A stretch of 61,106 nt of DNA, taken from assembly GCF_913775355.1 (NCBI RefSeq), contig NZ_CAJYIU010000107.1, positions 1-61,106 on the forward strand. The letters are read 5' to 3'. The notes beneath the pieces are model-generated. The model worked only from the letters and a program-made list of their open reading frames with translations. It made no database searches and was not told the DNA's origin. Each line of letters opens with the position of its first letter. Position 1 is the stretch's first letter. The position numbers and the translations under genes are program-made. Source of the DNA: an uncultured Aureimonas sp. Lineage in GTDB: Bacteria > Pseudomonadota > Alphaproteobacteria > Rhizobiales > Rhizobiaceae. This document shows positions 29,122 to 39,148 of this stretch, piece after piece.

Positions 29122-30081
29122 TTAGCTACCGAGTCGGTTTTCTCCAAATATTTCTTCATCAAACGATGAAATCCCGAAAACCATGTAATTGAACTCGGTA
29201 ACTTCCTTTCCAGTTCTTTGATTGTACAACCTCGAGCGCTCATTATCCCAGACGCAACTGGAAAGAGGAATCGTCGACTGATCACCACCTTGTGCGACGA
29301 TGTAAGATCCAAGACGCAACCGTGGCGATGTTTTACTTCCGGTGAAGTCAAAGCCCATCTTGAATTGATGAACTTCTTGGTTCTTGGGCCCGTTGATCAA
29401 AAATTTGATTACACCCCCAGCCGTAAGTGCCAAGGGCGCAAGAGCCGGCTGGGCGGTGCTGAGCAACGATAATCCTTTCTTATAAATTTCACTATCAAAT
29501 ATACCCATAAGAGCGTCGTCTGATGTAGATCCGACGTAAACCGTCCTTCCGGAAAGCTGTATACCGTTCTTACCTACAGTAAGTCCAAGGAATAAGGGGA
29601 GACCAGTGATGCCTGCGCTGTCCTGATTTTGCACTGTAAGTGTGGCAGCGAAATGTATAGGCTCAGAAGAGCCCGCAATTTGGTTCTTTCCTTGAAACTC
29701 GCAAAGTATGCTCTGCTTCCCGCGACCAGGATATTCAGCTGCATAGAAGTGGTCCAAGGTGACCTTGATTCGGGTGCCTGCAAGGCTCGGATCGGCGGCA
29801 ATTCGATTGCCGGTCAAAACGCGGCTTACTGAGCCACTTCGATCGTCGTCTATGAGACCGTAGGCCACACCGGTCGCCGTGTACGGTGAGTTTCCGAAGC
29901 CGAGGAAGCCTTGACCTGTGCCGCCTGCCGCAGCAATGTTGTCAGCCGCTTCATGGTTTCCGATTTCTCGCAGGAAGGCGACGACGACCTCAGGAGCCTG
30001 TTCTCCCAAGCTGGACCCCGGTGGGAAAGGCTCGAATTCCTCGTCCAGATCCAGCTCCTGAACTTTGGTTCTCGAGGTCAT
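29122..30081 (-). CDS. Hypothetical protein translationally coupled to the S8 protease gene (candidate third component)
   Basis: 319-aa ORF whose ATG overlaps the protease stop codon (ATGA at 30078-30081); no recognised domain. Confidence 0.75.
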   Translation of the reverse strand: MTSRTKVQELDLDEEFEPFPPGSSLGEQAPEVVVAFLREIGNHEAADNIAAAGGTGQGFLGFGNSPYTATGVAYGLIDDDRSGSVSRVLTGNRIAADPSLAGTRIKVTLDHFYAAEYPGRGKQSILCEFQGKNQIAGSSEPIHFAATLTVQNQDSAGITGLPLFLGLTVGKNGIQLSGRTVYVGSTSDDALMGIFDSEIYKKGLSLLSTAQPALAPLALTAGGVIKFLINGPKNQEVHQFKMGFDFTGSKTSPRLRLGSYIVAQGGDQSTIPLSSCVWDNERSRLYNQRTGKEVTEFNYMVFGISSFDEEIFGENRLGS

Positions 30082-32717
30082 GGTCTCACTCTCCTGCGCA
30101 CAGGCGTCCTGCTTCTGCCGCGTTCACGCGCCTGTTCACGCAACGCTTCGTTTACCTGCTCGTAGATGTTCTGCGTAACGAGTTCACCAACTTCGATCGT
30201 CGCAACCAGAGCGTACGGAACTTCTGTTTCCTCGAACCCTGATTTAGCCATCGCCTGAACGCCGACCCGCATGGTCTCTTCCGCCGCGATGGACTGAATG
30301 CTGCCGCCTTTCAGCCGAACACGCCGGAGAGTCCCTTTTGCGCTCATCTTCGGCGGTGGCTGGACGACCTGGCCGCTCTCTACGCCGGACCAGAATGAGG
30401 TTTCGGACTTCGTGGCACCGGTCAGCATGAGCTTGACCGCTCTGTGATTGGCGGCCCGAGGACGCAAGGGCGTCATCCATGCCAGCGTCAAGTCGATCTC
30501 TCTCACCTCTTTGATGCCGTGCAACCCCTCAGGCAAAGGTATGTCGTACTCGTGGCGATCATCGTTTCGGATGAGCCCCTCGGCCAGCATCGTTACCCTA
30601 CGTCGAGATCCGTCGATTACCCGCTCGACGGAGCACTCGCCATATCCGATTACTCCGGCTGCATTCCCTCGCCTCTTTTGCCAGTTCGTCCCGAATGGGT
30701 CACGCAGACTCTCGAGAACGCTTCCGGCTTCGCCCCAGCGGGCACCGTGGGCGACGAGAGCCTTGAGGACCGCAGCCCGGGTAGGTTTATCGAACCATTC
30801 GGTCTCATCATCGGGCTCATGCTCGATCGCATCGTCCAGCGACTCTGCGAGCCATCCGAGCATGCGCGTCGTCAATGCGGCTGAATTGCTCGTTCCGCTG
30901 CACCTCCGTCGAGCGTCGCTCAACAGGCCCGTGCCATCGGGTACGGCAGTCAGATGCCCCAGCTGTGGATTTGAAAGACCTCTTGCCAGAAGCTTGCTTC
31001 CATCCTTCCGGGATGCAACCAGTTGCCTTCCGCCCGGCACAACAAAATCTGGTTTGACGCTGCCTCCAAGACCGGGACCGATTGAAGAGTAGACACTGGC
31101 AGCACCCGCCAACTCGAAGGGATCGTGAGGGAAAGAAGTGCTCGCATGATCGAAATGGAGGGCGCCGATCGTCAGGCCGTTGATCGCCTCGGCAGGCGAT
31201 ATGATCCGACGCCTTTCACGCGATCGATGTAGTGCTCCGATGAGATCGGACGAACGTTTGGCTTTATCGCCTCTCTGGAATGCCTGAGGGCTCGGATAGC
31301 CGTCTATTTCAAATTCGGAGCGAATGTTTCCTGCACTCGTCACGAACAACACGTTATGATCGAACATCAGCTGATCGAGTAGGCGAGCCCACGCTGATGG
31401 AAGCCTCGTAAACTGGCGATTCTCGTCGCCAAGGCTATGATTGAATACGATGAGACTAGGAGCTGCCGGCTCTCCGTCGTCAAGTCCGACCAGCATCGCC
31501 TTGACGGCACGCTCTACGATCTTGATCGCGAGACGATCGGGGGGAGTGGTCTCGCGGCCGAGCTTGTCGAGCTTCAGGACCGGAATGCATGCGACGCGTC
31601 TCGGAAGCGTTCGCTGGGTATGGTCCTGAAGATCTCCATGCAGGATGAGCGAGGCCATCTGTGTGCCGTGAACGCGACCATGGAGCGGAACGTCTTCTCC
31701 GAGGATGTCGACGGTATGTACGTCTACACGACCTCGCAGGTAATCGTGGTTGGCGACTGGAAAGCCGTCCAGGATCCCGATGAGAGGGGAGCGCTCGTCC
31801 GCTTCACCAAGACGGCGTGTCATGGGTATCGCGGCGTCGTCGTCATCTTCGCGATCGAAGGAAGCAAGCGACTGAGGTCGGATCGACATGACCTCTTCCG
31901 CTGATGCGAGAGATCCTTGCCGTTCGACCAAGGTGCGAGCCGTAGCTGGCGATAAGGATACCAGGACACCGTGGTACTGGATGGCTTCGATGACGGCTTC
32001 GTCGAGGATCTGCGCATCGTCCTCGGATAGGCTCTCGAAGAACGACTCGCGCCGACTGTTTCGGACCTGTCTTCCCTCTCGAAACCATAGGTCGATCTCG
32101 AGAACGACAGGCTGATCGGGGGCTTCTCGGAGTCGTCGCTCGATGTAGTCGACCGTAGGCGCCTCGATCCTGTCCCGGGCATCCCACGTCCGCAACGACG
32201 CGATCAGCGGGAAAAGCTGCCACCAACCTCCAGCACCTTCCTTGGGAGCGTTCGGTGAACTCTTGAACGCGTCCCACAGCTTCAAAAGTTTACGAAGGGA
32301 CGCCTCGTTTGGCATCGATACGTAGAGATGACCTTCACTGGATGGCTGTCTGGACCCCGGGTCGACTACTGGTGTCTCGTCCTCATCGAGATCGTCCAAA
32401 CTTTCGCCCAAGTATTCGAAACCCACCTCGGCCGCAGATTTTGCGAAATCTGCAAGAGGCCCGAGAACCTTCAGAACGATAGCACGGTCCGGCCCGATTT
32501 CGGATGGATCATCAGAGATGCCGGGGGAGGCGGTGGCGGCGTTAAGTTTCTGGCGGATTTTTCCGAATGGCCCATCCAGCCTCTGAATCTGAGTCAATCG
32601 TGAAAAGCCTGGAGCCGGCGTGACTCTACTGCCCGGTATCCTTTCGGCGACGCCCTTCCTTCTTACGAGGCGTATGATCGGGAAGCTCTGAGGATCCTTC
32701 GCCATCTGAGATCGCAC
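30078..32717 (-). CDS. S8 (subtilisin-like) serine protease, IetS-like
   Basis: Catalytic triad contexts ILDGFPVANHDYL (D), HGRVHGTQMASLI (H), CSGTSNSAALTTRM (S). Confidence 0.88.
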   Translation of the reverse strand: MRSQMAKDPQSFPIIRLVRRKGVAERIPGSRVTPAPGFSRLTQIQRLDGPFGKIRQKLNAATASPGISDDPSEIGPDRAIVLKVLGPLADFAKSAAEVGFEYLGESLDDLDEDETPVVDPGSRQPSSEGHLYVSMPNEASLRKLLKLWDAFKSSPNAPKEGAGGWWQLFPLIASLRTWDARDRIEAPTVDYIERRLREAPDQPVVLEIDLWFREGRQVRNSRRESFFESLSEDDAQILDEAVIEAIQYHGVLVSLSPATARTLVERQGSLASAEEVMSIRPQSLASFDREDDDDAAIPMTRRLGEADERSPLIGILDGFPVANHDYLRGRVDVHTVDILGEDVPLHGRVHGTQMASLILHGDLQDHTQRTLPRRVACIPVLKLDKLGRETTPPDRLAIKIVERAVKAMLVGLDDGEPAAPSLIVFNHSLGDENRQFTRLPSAWARLLDQLMFDHNVLFVTSAGNIRSEFEIDGYPSPQAFQRGDKAKRSSDLIGALHRSRERRRIISPAEAINGLTIGALHFDHASTSFPHDPFELAGAASVYSSIGPGLGGSVKPDFVVPGGRQLVASRKDGSKLLARGLSNPQLGHLTAVPDGTGLLSDARRRCSGTSNSAALTTRMLGWLAESLDDAIEHEPDDETEWFDKPTRAAVLKALVAHGARWGEAGSVLESLRDPFGTNWQKRRGNAAGVIGYGECSVERVIDGSRRRVTMLAEGLIRNDDRHEYDIPLPEGLHGIKEVREIDLTLAWMTPLRPRAANHRAVKLMLTGATKSETSFWSGVESGQVVQPPPKMSAKGTLRRVRLKGGSIQSIAAEETMRVGVQAMAKSGFEETEVPYALVATIEVGELVTQNIYEQVNEALREQARERGRSRTPVRRRVRP

Positions 32718-33696
32718 CTCGACTGTCTGAGGTGCGATCCAGCCAGCGGTGCACGACTCGTTCCACGATAGGTATAATGTCGGACCGATCCTTCGTCAGC
32801 ACAACTCTCCGTCGGATATCGGCCAACATTTTTTCGACTTCCGCGAAGCTGATACCTTCCAGGCCTTCGGCAACCAAGCTGATATCGAAGGAATGGTCTA
32901 CTCCCACCTTCCGCAACATCTTGCCAATCCATCGCTCGATCTGCTTCCGATCGGGCAATGGAAGATCCAAGGTCAGGTCGAAACGACGCCAGACCGCCCT
33001 GTCGAGCATCTCGGAATGATTGGTCGCTGCGATAACGATCGTGGACGACGGCAAGGCATCCATCTGGACCAGGAGTGACGACACGATGCGTCGCATCTCC
33101 CCGCTCTCATGTGAATCGGCTCGCTCTTTTCCGATGGCGTCGAATTCGTCGAAGAATAGGACGCAGGGCAACGAGGCACAGTATTCGAACACGTGTCGCA
33201 GTCTGCCCGCCGTTTCGCCGAGATAGCTGCCCACGAGAGCTTCGTATCGTACGGTCAGGAACGGCACGCCAACCTCTGCAGATACGATCTCCGCCAGGCT
33301 CGTCTTACCCGTTCCCGGTGGCCCGGTCAGCAGCAGCGATCGTCGGGGTTCAAGCGAATGAGATCGCAGGAGATCTGTCTCCCGCTGTTCCTGGAGAAAG
33401 TCCGCGATATCATTCCTGGTCGAAGGGTCGAGGAGTAGGTCGTCCAGCTGCCTCACGGCGGGACGTTCGATAAGAAGGTCGCGGACGTTCTCTGGAAGGA
33501 AAGTCAGAGATCCGACATCGGCCGATGGTCGAGGACCCTTGGACGGATCGAAGACGCTCGCGTATCGACGTGCCAGCGTGTGCTGCTGTTTCGAGCGCGC
33601 ATCCTCGGCCAGGGCCTCCAGCGTTCGCTGCAGGAGGCCTCTGTCGTTCTCGACGCCAGCTTTCGCCAACTTGAGGACCAGATCGCTACGACTCAT
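32626..33696 (-). CDS. AAA+ ATPase, IetA-like
   Basis: Walker A LLLTGPPGTGKTSLAEIVSAE, Walker B CVLFFDEFDAIGKER, sensor IVIAATNHSEMLDRAVWRRFD; overlaps and precedes the S8 protease gene. Confidence 0.88.
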   Translation of the reverse strand: MSRSDLVLKLAKAGVENDRGLLQRTLEALAEDARSKQQHTLARRYASVFDPSKGPRPSADVGSLTFLPENVRDLLIERPAVRQLDDLLLDPSTRNDIADFLQEQRETDLLRSHSLEPRRSLLLTGPPGTGKTSLAEIVSAEVGVPFLTVRYEALVGSYLGETAGRLRHVFEYCASLPCVLFFDEFDAIGKERADSHESGEMRRIVSSLLVQMDALPSSTIVIAATNHSEMLDRAVWRRFDLTLDLPLPDRKQIERWIGKMLRKVGVDHSFDISLVAEGLEGISFAEVEKMLADIRRRVVLTKDRSDIIPIVERVVHRWLDRTSDSRGAISDGEGSSELPDHTPRKKEGRRRKDTGQ

Positions 33697-34012
33697 CGGA
33701 TCGCCTTCTCGGGGCTGTCACTGCATCTGCATCGCGCCGCACCATGTCGGCAAGATGATGCAGGACTTTTAAGAAACCGGCAACGTCGCTCTCGTTTATC
33801 TGTACGTTTTGTTCGTCTTTCGACGCGAGGGTATCGTTTCTAGGTTTCTGGATGCCCGCCCGCAACCGACATGCGATACGCTCAGTCGCCCGCCCGGACT
33901 GGAGAAACGTGTAAACCGTGGAACGATGAAGCCCTGTTCTTCGAGCGAGTTCGGCTCCCCCAATCGCTCTTGCTACCATCAACAGCTCAAGGTGTTCGGG
34001 TGATTTGGGCAT
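33686..34012 (-). CDS. HTH-type DNA-binding protein, predicted operon regulator
   Basis: GGAELARRTGLHRSTVYTFLQSGRATERIACRLRAGI; overlaps the start of the AAA gene. Confidence 0.7.
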   Translation of the reverse strand: MPKSPEHLELLMVARAIGGAELARRTGLHRSTVYTFLQSGRATERIACRLRAGIQKPRNDTLASKDEQNVQINESDVAGFLKVLHHLADMVRRDADAVTAPRRRSDES

Positions 34013-34026
34013 CCCCGTTCATAATA

Positions 34027-34042
34027 CGTACAAACCGTACAA
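34027..34042 (-). promoter_or_regulatory. Candidate operator: direct repeat of TTGTACG overlapping a promoter
   Basis: Minus strand TTGTACGGTTTGTACGTATTATGAACGGGGATG: two TTGTACG units 9 bp apart, TATTAT -10-like, ATG of HTH gene close downstream. Confidence 0.5.
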
Positions 34043-34355
34043 CGCAAGCTACATCCGAGGTACCGTATCCGCATGCGGCATCTTGGAATCTATGTTGAAG
34101 GGCTCAAATCCCGCCCTGATAGCTCGAGGCTGTCGCGGCTCACGTCCCGATGCCATTCCAGCATAGCGGCTTGCGGGCGCAGACGCCCTTCGTCCCGGAA
34201 GACGGCTCGCTCTTGCGGGAATCAAGAACGCTCGACAGATGGTCCGGCATCTTGATGAGAACAGGCTCGGAAACTCGACCGGTTAAATATATGCAGTTTC
34301 AACTCAAAGGTAGCATGAGGGTCACGACAAGAGAGACCATTCCTAAACGACTGCG

Positions 34356-34436
34356 GCGGACCACCCGTTGACCTTCAAGGCGAAGGTGGCCCTCCCAGCT
34401 ATGCGGAACGAGAAGACGATCGACCCGCAGGCGCTC
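34356..34436 (+). pseudogene. IS3-family OrfA fragment
   Basis: Translation HPLTFKAKVALPAMRNEKTIDPQALSA resembles the IS3 OrfA motif (xFKAKVALxAIKGEKTLxELA). Confidence 0.45.
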
Positions 34437-34461
34437 TCAGCCTCCGGACCTCCGTCCGAAT

Positions 34462-36018
34462 TCAGACGTAGAACTTGAACGGCTGGCGTTCCTCGCCCTT
34501 GGCCGATCCCATCGTCAGAACGTCGCCGACCATCCGGGCGAAGCGGACTGTTACCGGTAGCCCGTCGTTAAAATTACACGAATTGTAATTGATCTTCGTC
34601 AGTCCCATTATATCCCGCAGTACGGTGGCGATCTTTGGCCTTGCGTTCTTAGACCGCATTACGGTGATGTGGAGCGGATTGGGCGTTTCAGGCCCGATGT
34701 AGGTGTCCAGCTGCGGCACGTAGCCCGTTGTCCAGAGATAGGCCGACCTGTCATCAAGAAGTAAAGCCGTGCCGCGCAGGACGGGATAGTCGCCGTCCCT
34801 GAAGAGCTTGGTCTCACCACCGGTCGGACGGATCCTTACCCCGACGACGTTTGTCTCCTTTGGCGCTGCGGCGGCGAAAGCTTCCCACTCCTCGTCGTTG
34901 AAGTATGTCTGTCCGTGAATGAACAGTTCTTTCGGTGGTGAACCATGCTGTTCGCCATACGTCTTCAGGACGAGCTCGAGCAGGTTCCGCGCGGCCGGAG
35001 CCTTTAGATGATACTCATGCTCGCCCGTTTTCCAAGGTCCATTGGCGCCGCGGAACACGACGCCGTCGCCCTCGTCGAGAAACATCTGTGCAGCGCAACA
35101 GGCGTGTCCGTCGGGATCGTTCGGCAGGCTCTTGTAGACCATGCCGATGTAGCACACGCCGGGCCGCACGTCCGCCAGCCGCCACGGCGGTTTCGGCTGC
35201 GTCTTGTAGTAGAGGCCGGTCGCGAGGTTCCAGGCGACCGTCGCCGCATCCTGGGTCTTGCGGATGGGATAGTTGGCCTTATTGAGGAAGGCGCCGGGCG
35301 CGAGTGTCGTCTCACGCACCAGCTGGGTCGGCGCGATCCTCAGGAACTCGGCTTTGATCCTGCGATGGAAGTCCGGAACGTCCTCGAAGATCGCCTCGCC
35401 CGACTGATCTATGGCGCCCATCGCAGATAGCAGCGGCAGGTCTTCCTTCATCTTCTGTCGCTTCCTGAACTCACCTTGCTCCATGGGAAGTCCGGAACGC
35501 TTGGACTGCGGCCGGCAGCGTTCGTAGACGATGTCCGGCAGGACCAGGACCCACACGTCGACCGACCGCTCGTCGTTGCGCCGATGCTTCTCCACGCGAT
35601 CGATGTATAGGCGAGCGACCGTGTCGACCGCTTCGTTCAGGTTGAAGATGCGCGTGGCGCGCTCAATGTCCTTCGCCTGGATCGAAAGCGCGCTGAACTC
35701 GTCTGGATCGAACGATATCCCGAAGGCTTCATCGAGGCCGGGGAAGTTCGCCAGGTGCAGGCGATCGACCTTCTCGCCCTTTCCCGGCGGCGGAACCGGG
35801 ATGGAAGACTGTAGATCGCGCGACCATGTGCGGAAGTGCGCGATGCCTTCGTCCGTGCCGACGACGCCGACGCGGATCTCGTGCGTCCGCTTCGCCTTCG
35901 CATGCGGGCCATACAGGAACAGGCCATCCTTTGGGTGGGGGCTGCGCTGTGCGTATGCGAATTCCAGCAGCGGCTCGTCGAAGTGCTCGACCTGGAGCGA
36001 TCTCTCGGGAAACTTCAT
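34462..36018 (-). CDS. Short prokaryotic Argonaute (MID-PIWI)
   Basis: N-terminus [27 protein letters not shown]-terminus [53 protein letters not shown]...[36 protein letters not shown]...FYV, typical of short pAgos. Confidence 0.92.
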   Translation of the reverse strand: MKFPERSLQVEHFDEPLLEFAYAQRSPHPKDGLFLYGPHAKAKRTHEIRVGVVGTDEGIAHFRTWSRDLQSSIPVPPPGKGEKVDRLHLANFPGLDEAFGISFDPDEFSALSIQAKDIERATRIFNLNEAVDTVARLYIDRVEKHRRNDERSVDVWVLVLPDIVYERCRPQSKRSGLPMEQGEFRKRQKMKEDLPLLSAMGAIDQSGEAIFEDVPDFHRRIKAEFLRIAPTQLVRETTLAPGAFLNKANYPIRKTQDAATVAWNLATGLYYKTQPKPPWRLADVRPGVCYIGMVYKSLPNDPDGHACCAAQMFLDEGDGVVFRGANGPWKTGEHEYHLKAPAARNLLELVLKTYGEQHGSPPKELFIHGQTYFNDEEWEAFAAAAPKETNVVGVRIRPTGGETKLFRDGDYPVLRGTALLLDDRSAYLWTTGYVPQLDTYIGPETPNPLHITVMRSKNARPKIATVLRDIMGLTKINYNSCNFNDGLPVTVRFARMVGDVLTMGSAKGEERQPFKFYV

Positions 36019-37937
36019 TCTTCGACTCCGTCGTCGCCGTCGGGTCGGCCAAGGGTGCTGTCGTCGGTTTCCTCCTGCTCAGCATCGAGAAGGTCGGGAA
36101 GTGCCGTGCTTACCGGCGAGGTGAACAGCATCGGCGCTGCCTCGATCACCAGTTCTGCATCCCTCGCGAGACGAAGGCGCAGGCTTGCACCCTCACCGGA
36201 CATTAGTTCAATGAAGGCAAGCATGCGTCCGTGCCACTGCTTGTTGCGCCATCCCTTGCAGATGCTGCGACGCAGCCGATGCAGCTTCTTGGGATCGTCG
36301 ATGTCGAGCCCGCTGGGCGTGCCGTTGTCGACGGAAAACAAAACCCGCGCCTTGAGCCTGAGATGCCAGAAAGGCCTCAAGAAAGGCATCGCGGTAACGC
36401 CGAACTGCCAGATGTGGCCCTTGGCCACGTTGCGCAGCATTGATGACCGATGATCCCCCTGTCTACCCCATGGAACGCGTTGACCGGTGCGGACTTGGTC
36501 GGCCGACGCGTGGAAGCCGACTGCGTGCGAATAGCGATATTCGAGGAAGCCTTTTTCCTTGCCGAACGCGGACCACGCCTGCTTGATCATCGCGACGATA
36601 AGGTTCGAGGCAACCTGTCGCTGGATGCCGAGCTTTGGAAAGCCACCATCGACGAATTCCAGCAGGGGGATCTCGTGCTTCAGCCGGAACCGGCCAGCCG
36701 ATGCGAACGCGACGTCGATCTCGTCCTGATCCGCGAAGGTGATGAAGCCGCTGCGCTGGAGGGCACATGGATATGGGAACTGTTCGATCGCCCGATCCAG
36801 CATTCGGCCTTCGATCGCGCCGACGCCTTCGTAGTATCGGATGACGTCGGGCGCCTCCGAGACGCGCAGCCAGTTCGACGTCAGCCGCTCGGCCTCCTCG
36901 ACGAGTGGGATCGCACCGCGTCGCCGGAAGGCTTCCCAGTTCGGATGGATAGCGGTCGGACCGGCGGATCGCGGCACCTTTTGTCGCCGAAGGGCATCGA
37001 CGAGGCTGGCGACGCCTTCTCCCCAGCCACGGACGAAATCGACGGGCATCGTGTCGCCGAGGCCTTTGACCTTCCTGACCTGCTCGAGACGGAGCGGAAT
37101 GACGAAGCGCGGATCACCGAGCTCCGTCGCCACTTCCAGGGCGATGTCGAGATCGTCCTGCACGTGCCGGTCGGCGAGGGTCGCCTCTCGACAGACAAGC
37201 AGGACCTTCGCCGCACGATGCTGAAGGGCCTGGTTCACCTGCCGTCGCAACCTGTCGCCAGGCTGAAGCGTGAGTATGTCAGAGAAGACGCGGTATCCTT
37301 CCGCCTCGAGCTTGGGACCTAGCCAGAGCGTGAACTCGTCGTCGAGCGGCGTGGCTTTTATCAGAAAGATCATGTCGCGTTCCACGGGCGCGAAACTTGG
37401 GCCAGATGCGGCTCTCTGCGGACGTGGCAGAAGCTCTGCGAGAACTGCGGGTACCGGTGTTCCGTCGGCTTCCTCAATTGCCTCCCTAATCACCGACTTG
37501 AGGATCGCGGTGCTTTGGGCCCATAGCTTCTGGTGAGCCTTCTCGATGTCCGGATGCTTGCGAAGCAGCGCATTGAGATCGCCTGGACCGAATATGTCAC
37601 CCGGTCCATGCAGCGCAGGTCCGATGATTTCCGCTAGCGCCGCCTTGTTCCCTGGCGTGAGAGACACCGACGTGGCGAGGATGTAGCGTGAGCATCCCAT
37701 GGCATCGATGGCCTTGCGCTCGCCCTTCATCTTGGACTTCAGCGCCGAAAGGCCCGACCGGTGATAGTGCTTCGCCTGCAGGACAACATCGCCCTCGGCA
37801 AGGGCGTGTCGCCCGTCCATCCCTTCATCCGGTCCTTCGGGGAAGACCTCAAACCGCTTGCCGATCTCGCGACCGACGAGGTCGCGTGCCAAATCCTCGA
37901 AATCAGTAGGAGATAAACTCGAGAAATCATAAGCCAT
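36015..37937 (-). CDS. Predicted Mrr/PD-(D/E)xK nuclease - TIR - APAZ effector protein
   Basis: N-terminus [37 protein letters not shown]...[11 protein letters not shown]-like [67 protein letters not shown]-like C-terminus [29 protein letters not shown] overlap with the pAgo gene. Confidence 0.88.
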   Translation of the reverse strand: MAYDFSSLSPTDFEDLARDLVGREIGKRFEVFPEGPDEGMDGRHALAEGDVVLQAKHYHRSGLSALKSKMKGERKAIDAMGCSRYILATSVSLTPGNKAALAEIIGPALHGPGDIFGPGDLNALLRKHPDIEKAHQKLWAQSTAILKSVIREAIEEADGTPVPAVLAELLPRPQRAASGPSFAPVERDMIFLIKATPLDDEFTLWLGPKLEAEGYRVFSDILTLQPGDRLRRQVNQALQHRAAKVLLVCREATLADRHVQDDLDIALEVATELGDPRFVIPLRLEQVRKVKGLGDTMPVDFVRGWGEGVASLVDALRRQKVPRSAGPTAIHPNWEAFRRRGAIPLVEEAERLTSNWLRVSEAPDVIRYYEGVGAIEGRMLDRAIEQFPYPCALQRSGFITFADQDEIDVAFASAGRFRLKHEIPLLEFVDGGFPKLGIQRQVASNLIVAMIKQAWSAFGKEKGFLEYRYSHAVGFHASADQVRTGQRVPWGRQGDHRSSMLRNVAKGHIWQFGVTAMPFLRPFWHLRLKARVLFSVDNGTPSGLDIDDPKKLHRLRRSICKGWRNKQWHGRMLAFIELMSGEGASLRLRLARDAELVIEAAPMLFTSPVSTALPDLLDAEQEETDDSTLGRPDGDDGVEE

Positions 37938-38212
37938 TCGTCCAGGTTGAGATGCCTTCCGAAAGCGGTCAAGGATCCCGGGAGACGAATGCGTCACGGA
38001 ACTGCCTTGCCAACAGGAAGAGGATCCGGCGTCCGGTGGCGATGCGACGAAATGTGGCTCCCACGTTCCGCATGCTTCGAGCGGAGTCATGGGTTGAGGT
38101 CGGTCATGGTCCGAAGCGGAACGCCTCTTGTTGCGTCCCGGATTTCCTCGTCCAAGTTCGCCTGAGGATCCGGCCCGGAATTGCTTGCAGAGCGATGAGG
38201 TTGATACTCGCC

Positions 38213-39076
38213 TTAAAGGGTAAGGCCCGGGACGATGCTTTCCGCCTTCGATGGGTCGGCGCCGTAGTGCGCCGTCAGGAGATCGCGGACATATTGCATG
38301 TTCGGGTCGCTCCCGAAGCGAAGCCGGCCGGCCGCGTTCCAGATCGCGGAAGGGAGATCGCCTCCGAACTCGTTCGTGCCGCGTGCATAGTTGTAGAGGA
38401 TGTCCACCATTCCGGACACTATAGCGACACGTGCGCAGACGACCTCGACGTCAAGTGGTGTCGGATGGGTCCGATGACTGCTGTGAACGTCGAAAAGGCT
38501 GCGTAGGTTCGCGTGGAGCACCTGGAGTTCCGAGGCGAGGGAGATCAGGCTGTCTCTCGCTACGTCGTCGTCCTCAAGCTCCACGATGGACTGCAGGGGC
38601 GGCACGATATCCTGCGGCAGCGGCGCGAAGACGAACGGGACGTCCTTGTCCGCCGCGGGATCGCGAAGCCTGCCGTGCAGTGCCCGCAGGTCCGAGGCGA
38701 TCCGCGTCAGGTGTGCCGACGCCGAGGACAGGGCCAGTGGCAGGCCTGCACGGAGGCCGCGCAGCTTCCGCCTTCGCGCCTCCTCGACGTGCTGGTCGAC
38801 CTGCTGGCGTTGCTCCCAAGCGATGCGTTCGGTCTGGCGCATCTGACGACGGATGGCGGAGGCGCCGAGAAGGGCGGCGAGCAATGCCACGAACGACCCG
38901 ACCAGGGCCTCCCAGTCGTCCACCCAGGCTAGCGTCGCGATGTCCCCTATCTTCTGCCAAGCTTCGGACAGGCAAGGGGGTTCGAAAAGTGGTCCGCACT
39001 GCGGTGGCATGCGATCGACAATCGTTGCCACTGCGACCGCGAGCCAGATCACGATGATGACGACGCAGGGCAACAT
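38213..39076 (-). CDS. Hypothetical membrane protein (two N-terminal TM segments)
   Basis: MLPCVVIIVIWLAVAVATIV and LVGSFVALLAALLGASAI hydrophobic segments. Confidence 0.65.
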   Translation of the reverse strand: MLPCVVIIVIWLAVAVATIVDRMPPQCGPLFEPPCLSEAWQKIGDIATLAWVDDWEALVGSFVALLAALLGASAIRRQMRQTERIAWEQRQQVDQHVEEARRRKLRGLRAGLPLALSSASAHLTRIASDLRALHGRLRDPAADKDVPFVFAPLPQDIVPPLQSIVELEDDDVARDSLISLASELQVLHANLRSLFDVHSSHRTHPTPLDVEVVCARVAIVSGMVDILYNYARGTNEFGGDLPSAIWNAAGRLRFGSDPNMQYVRDLLTAHYGADPSKAESIVPGLTL

Positions 39077-39148
39077 CCGGAAGAGAATCCTGTGCTGGCA
39101 TCGCTGCTGTTAACGGCTCGGTCGCCAAAATGTCAGCGGCCAACATCA

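Noticed and set aside
29122-37937. One combined IetAS-pAgo super-system
   Set aside because: A ~450-bp gap with an IS3-like scrap and a separate promoter/HTH for the IetAS-like operon argue for two independent defence modules
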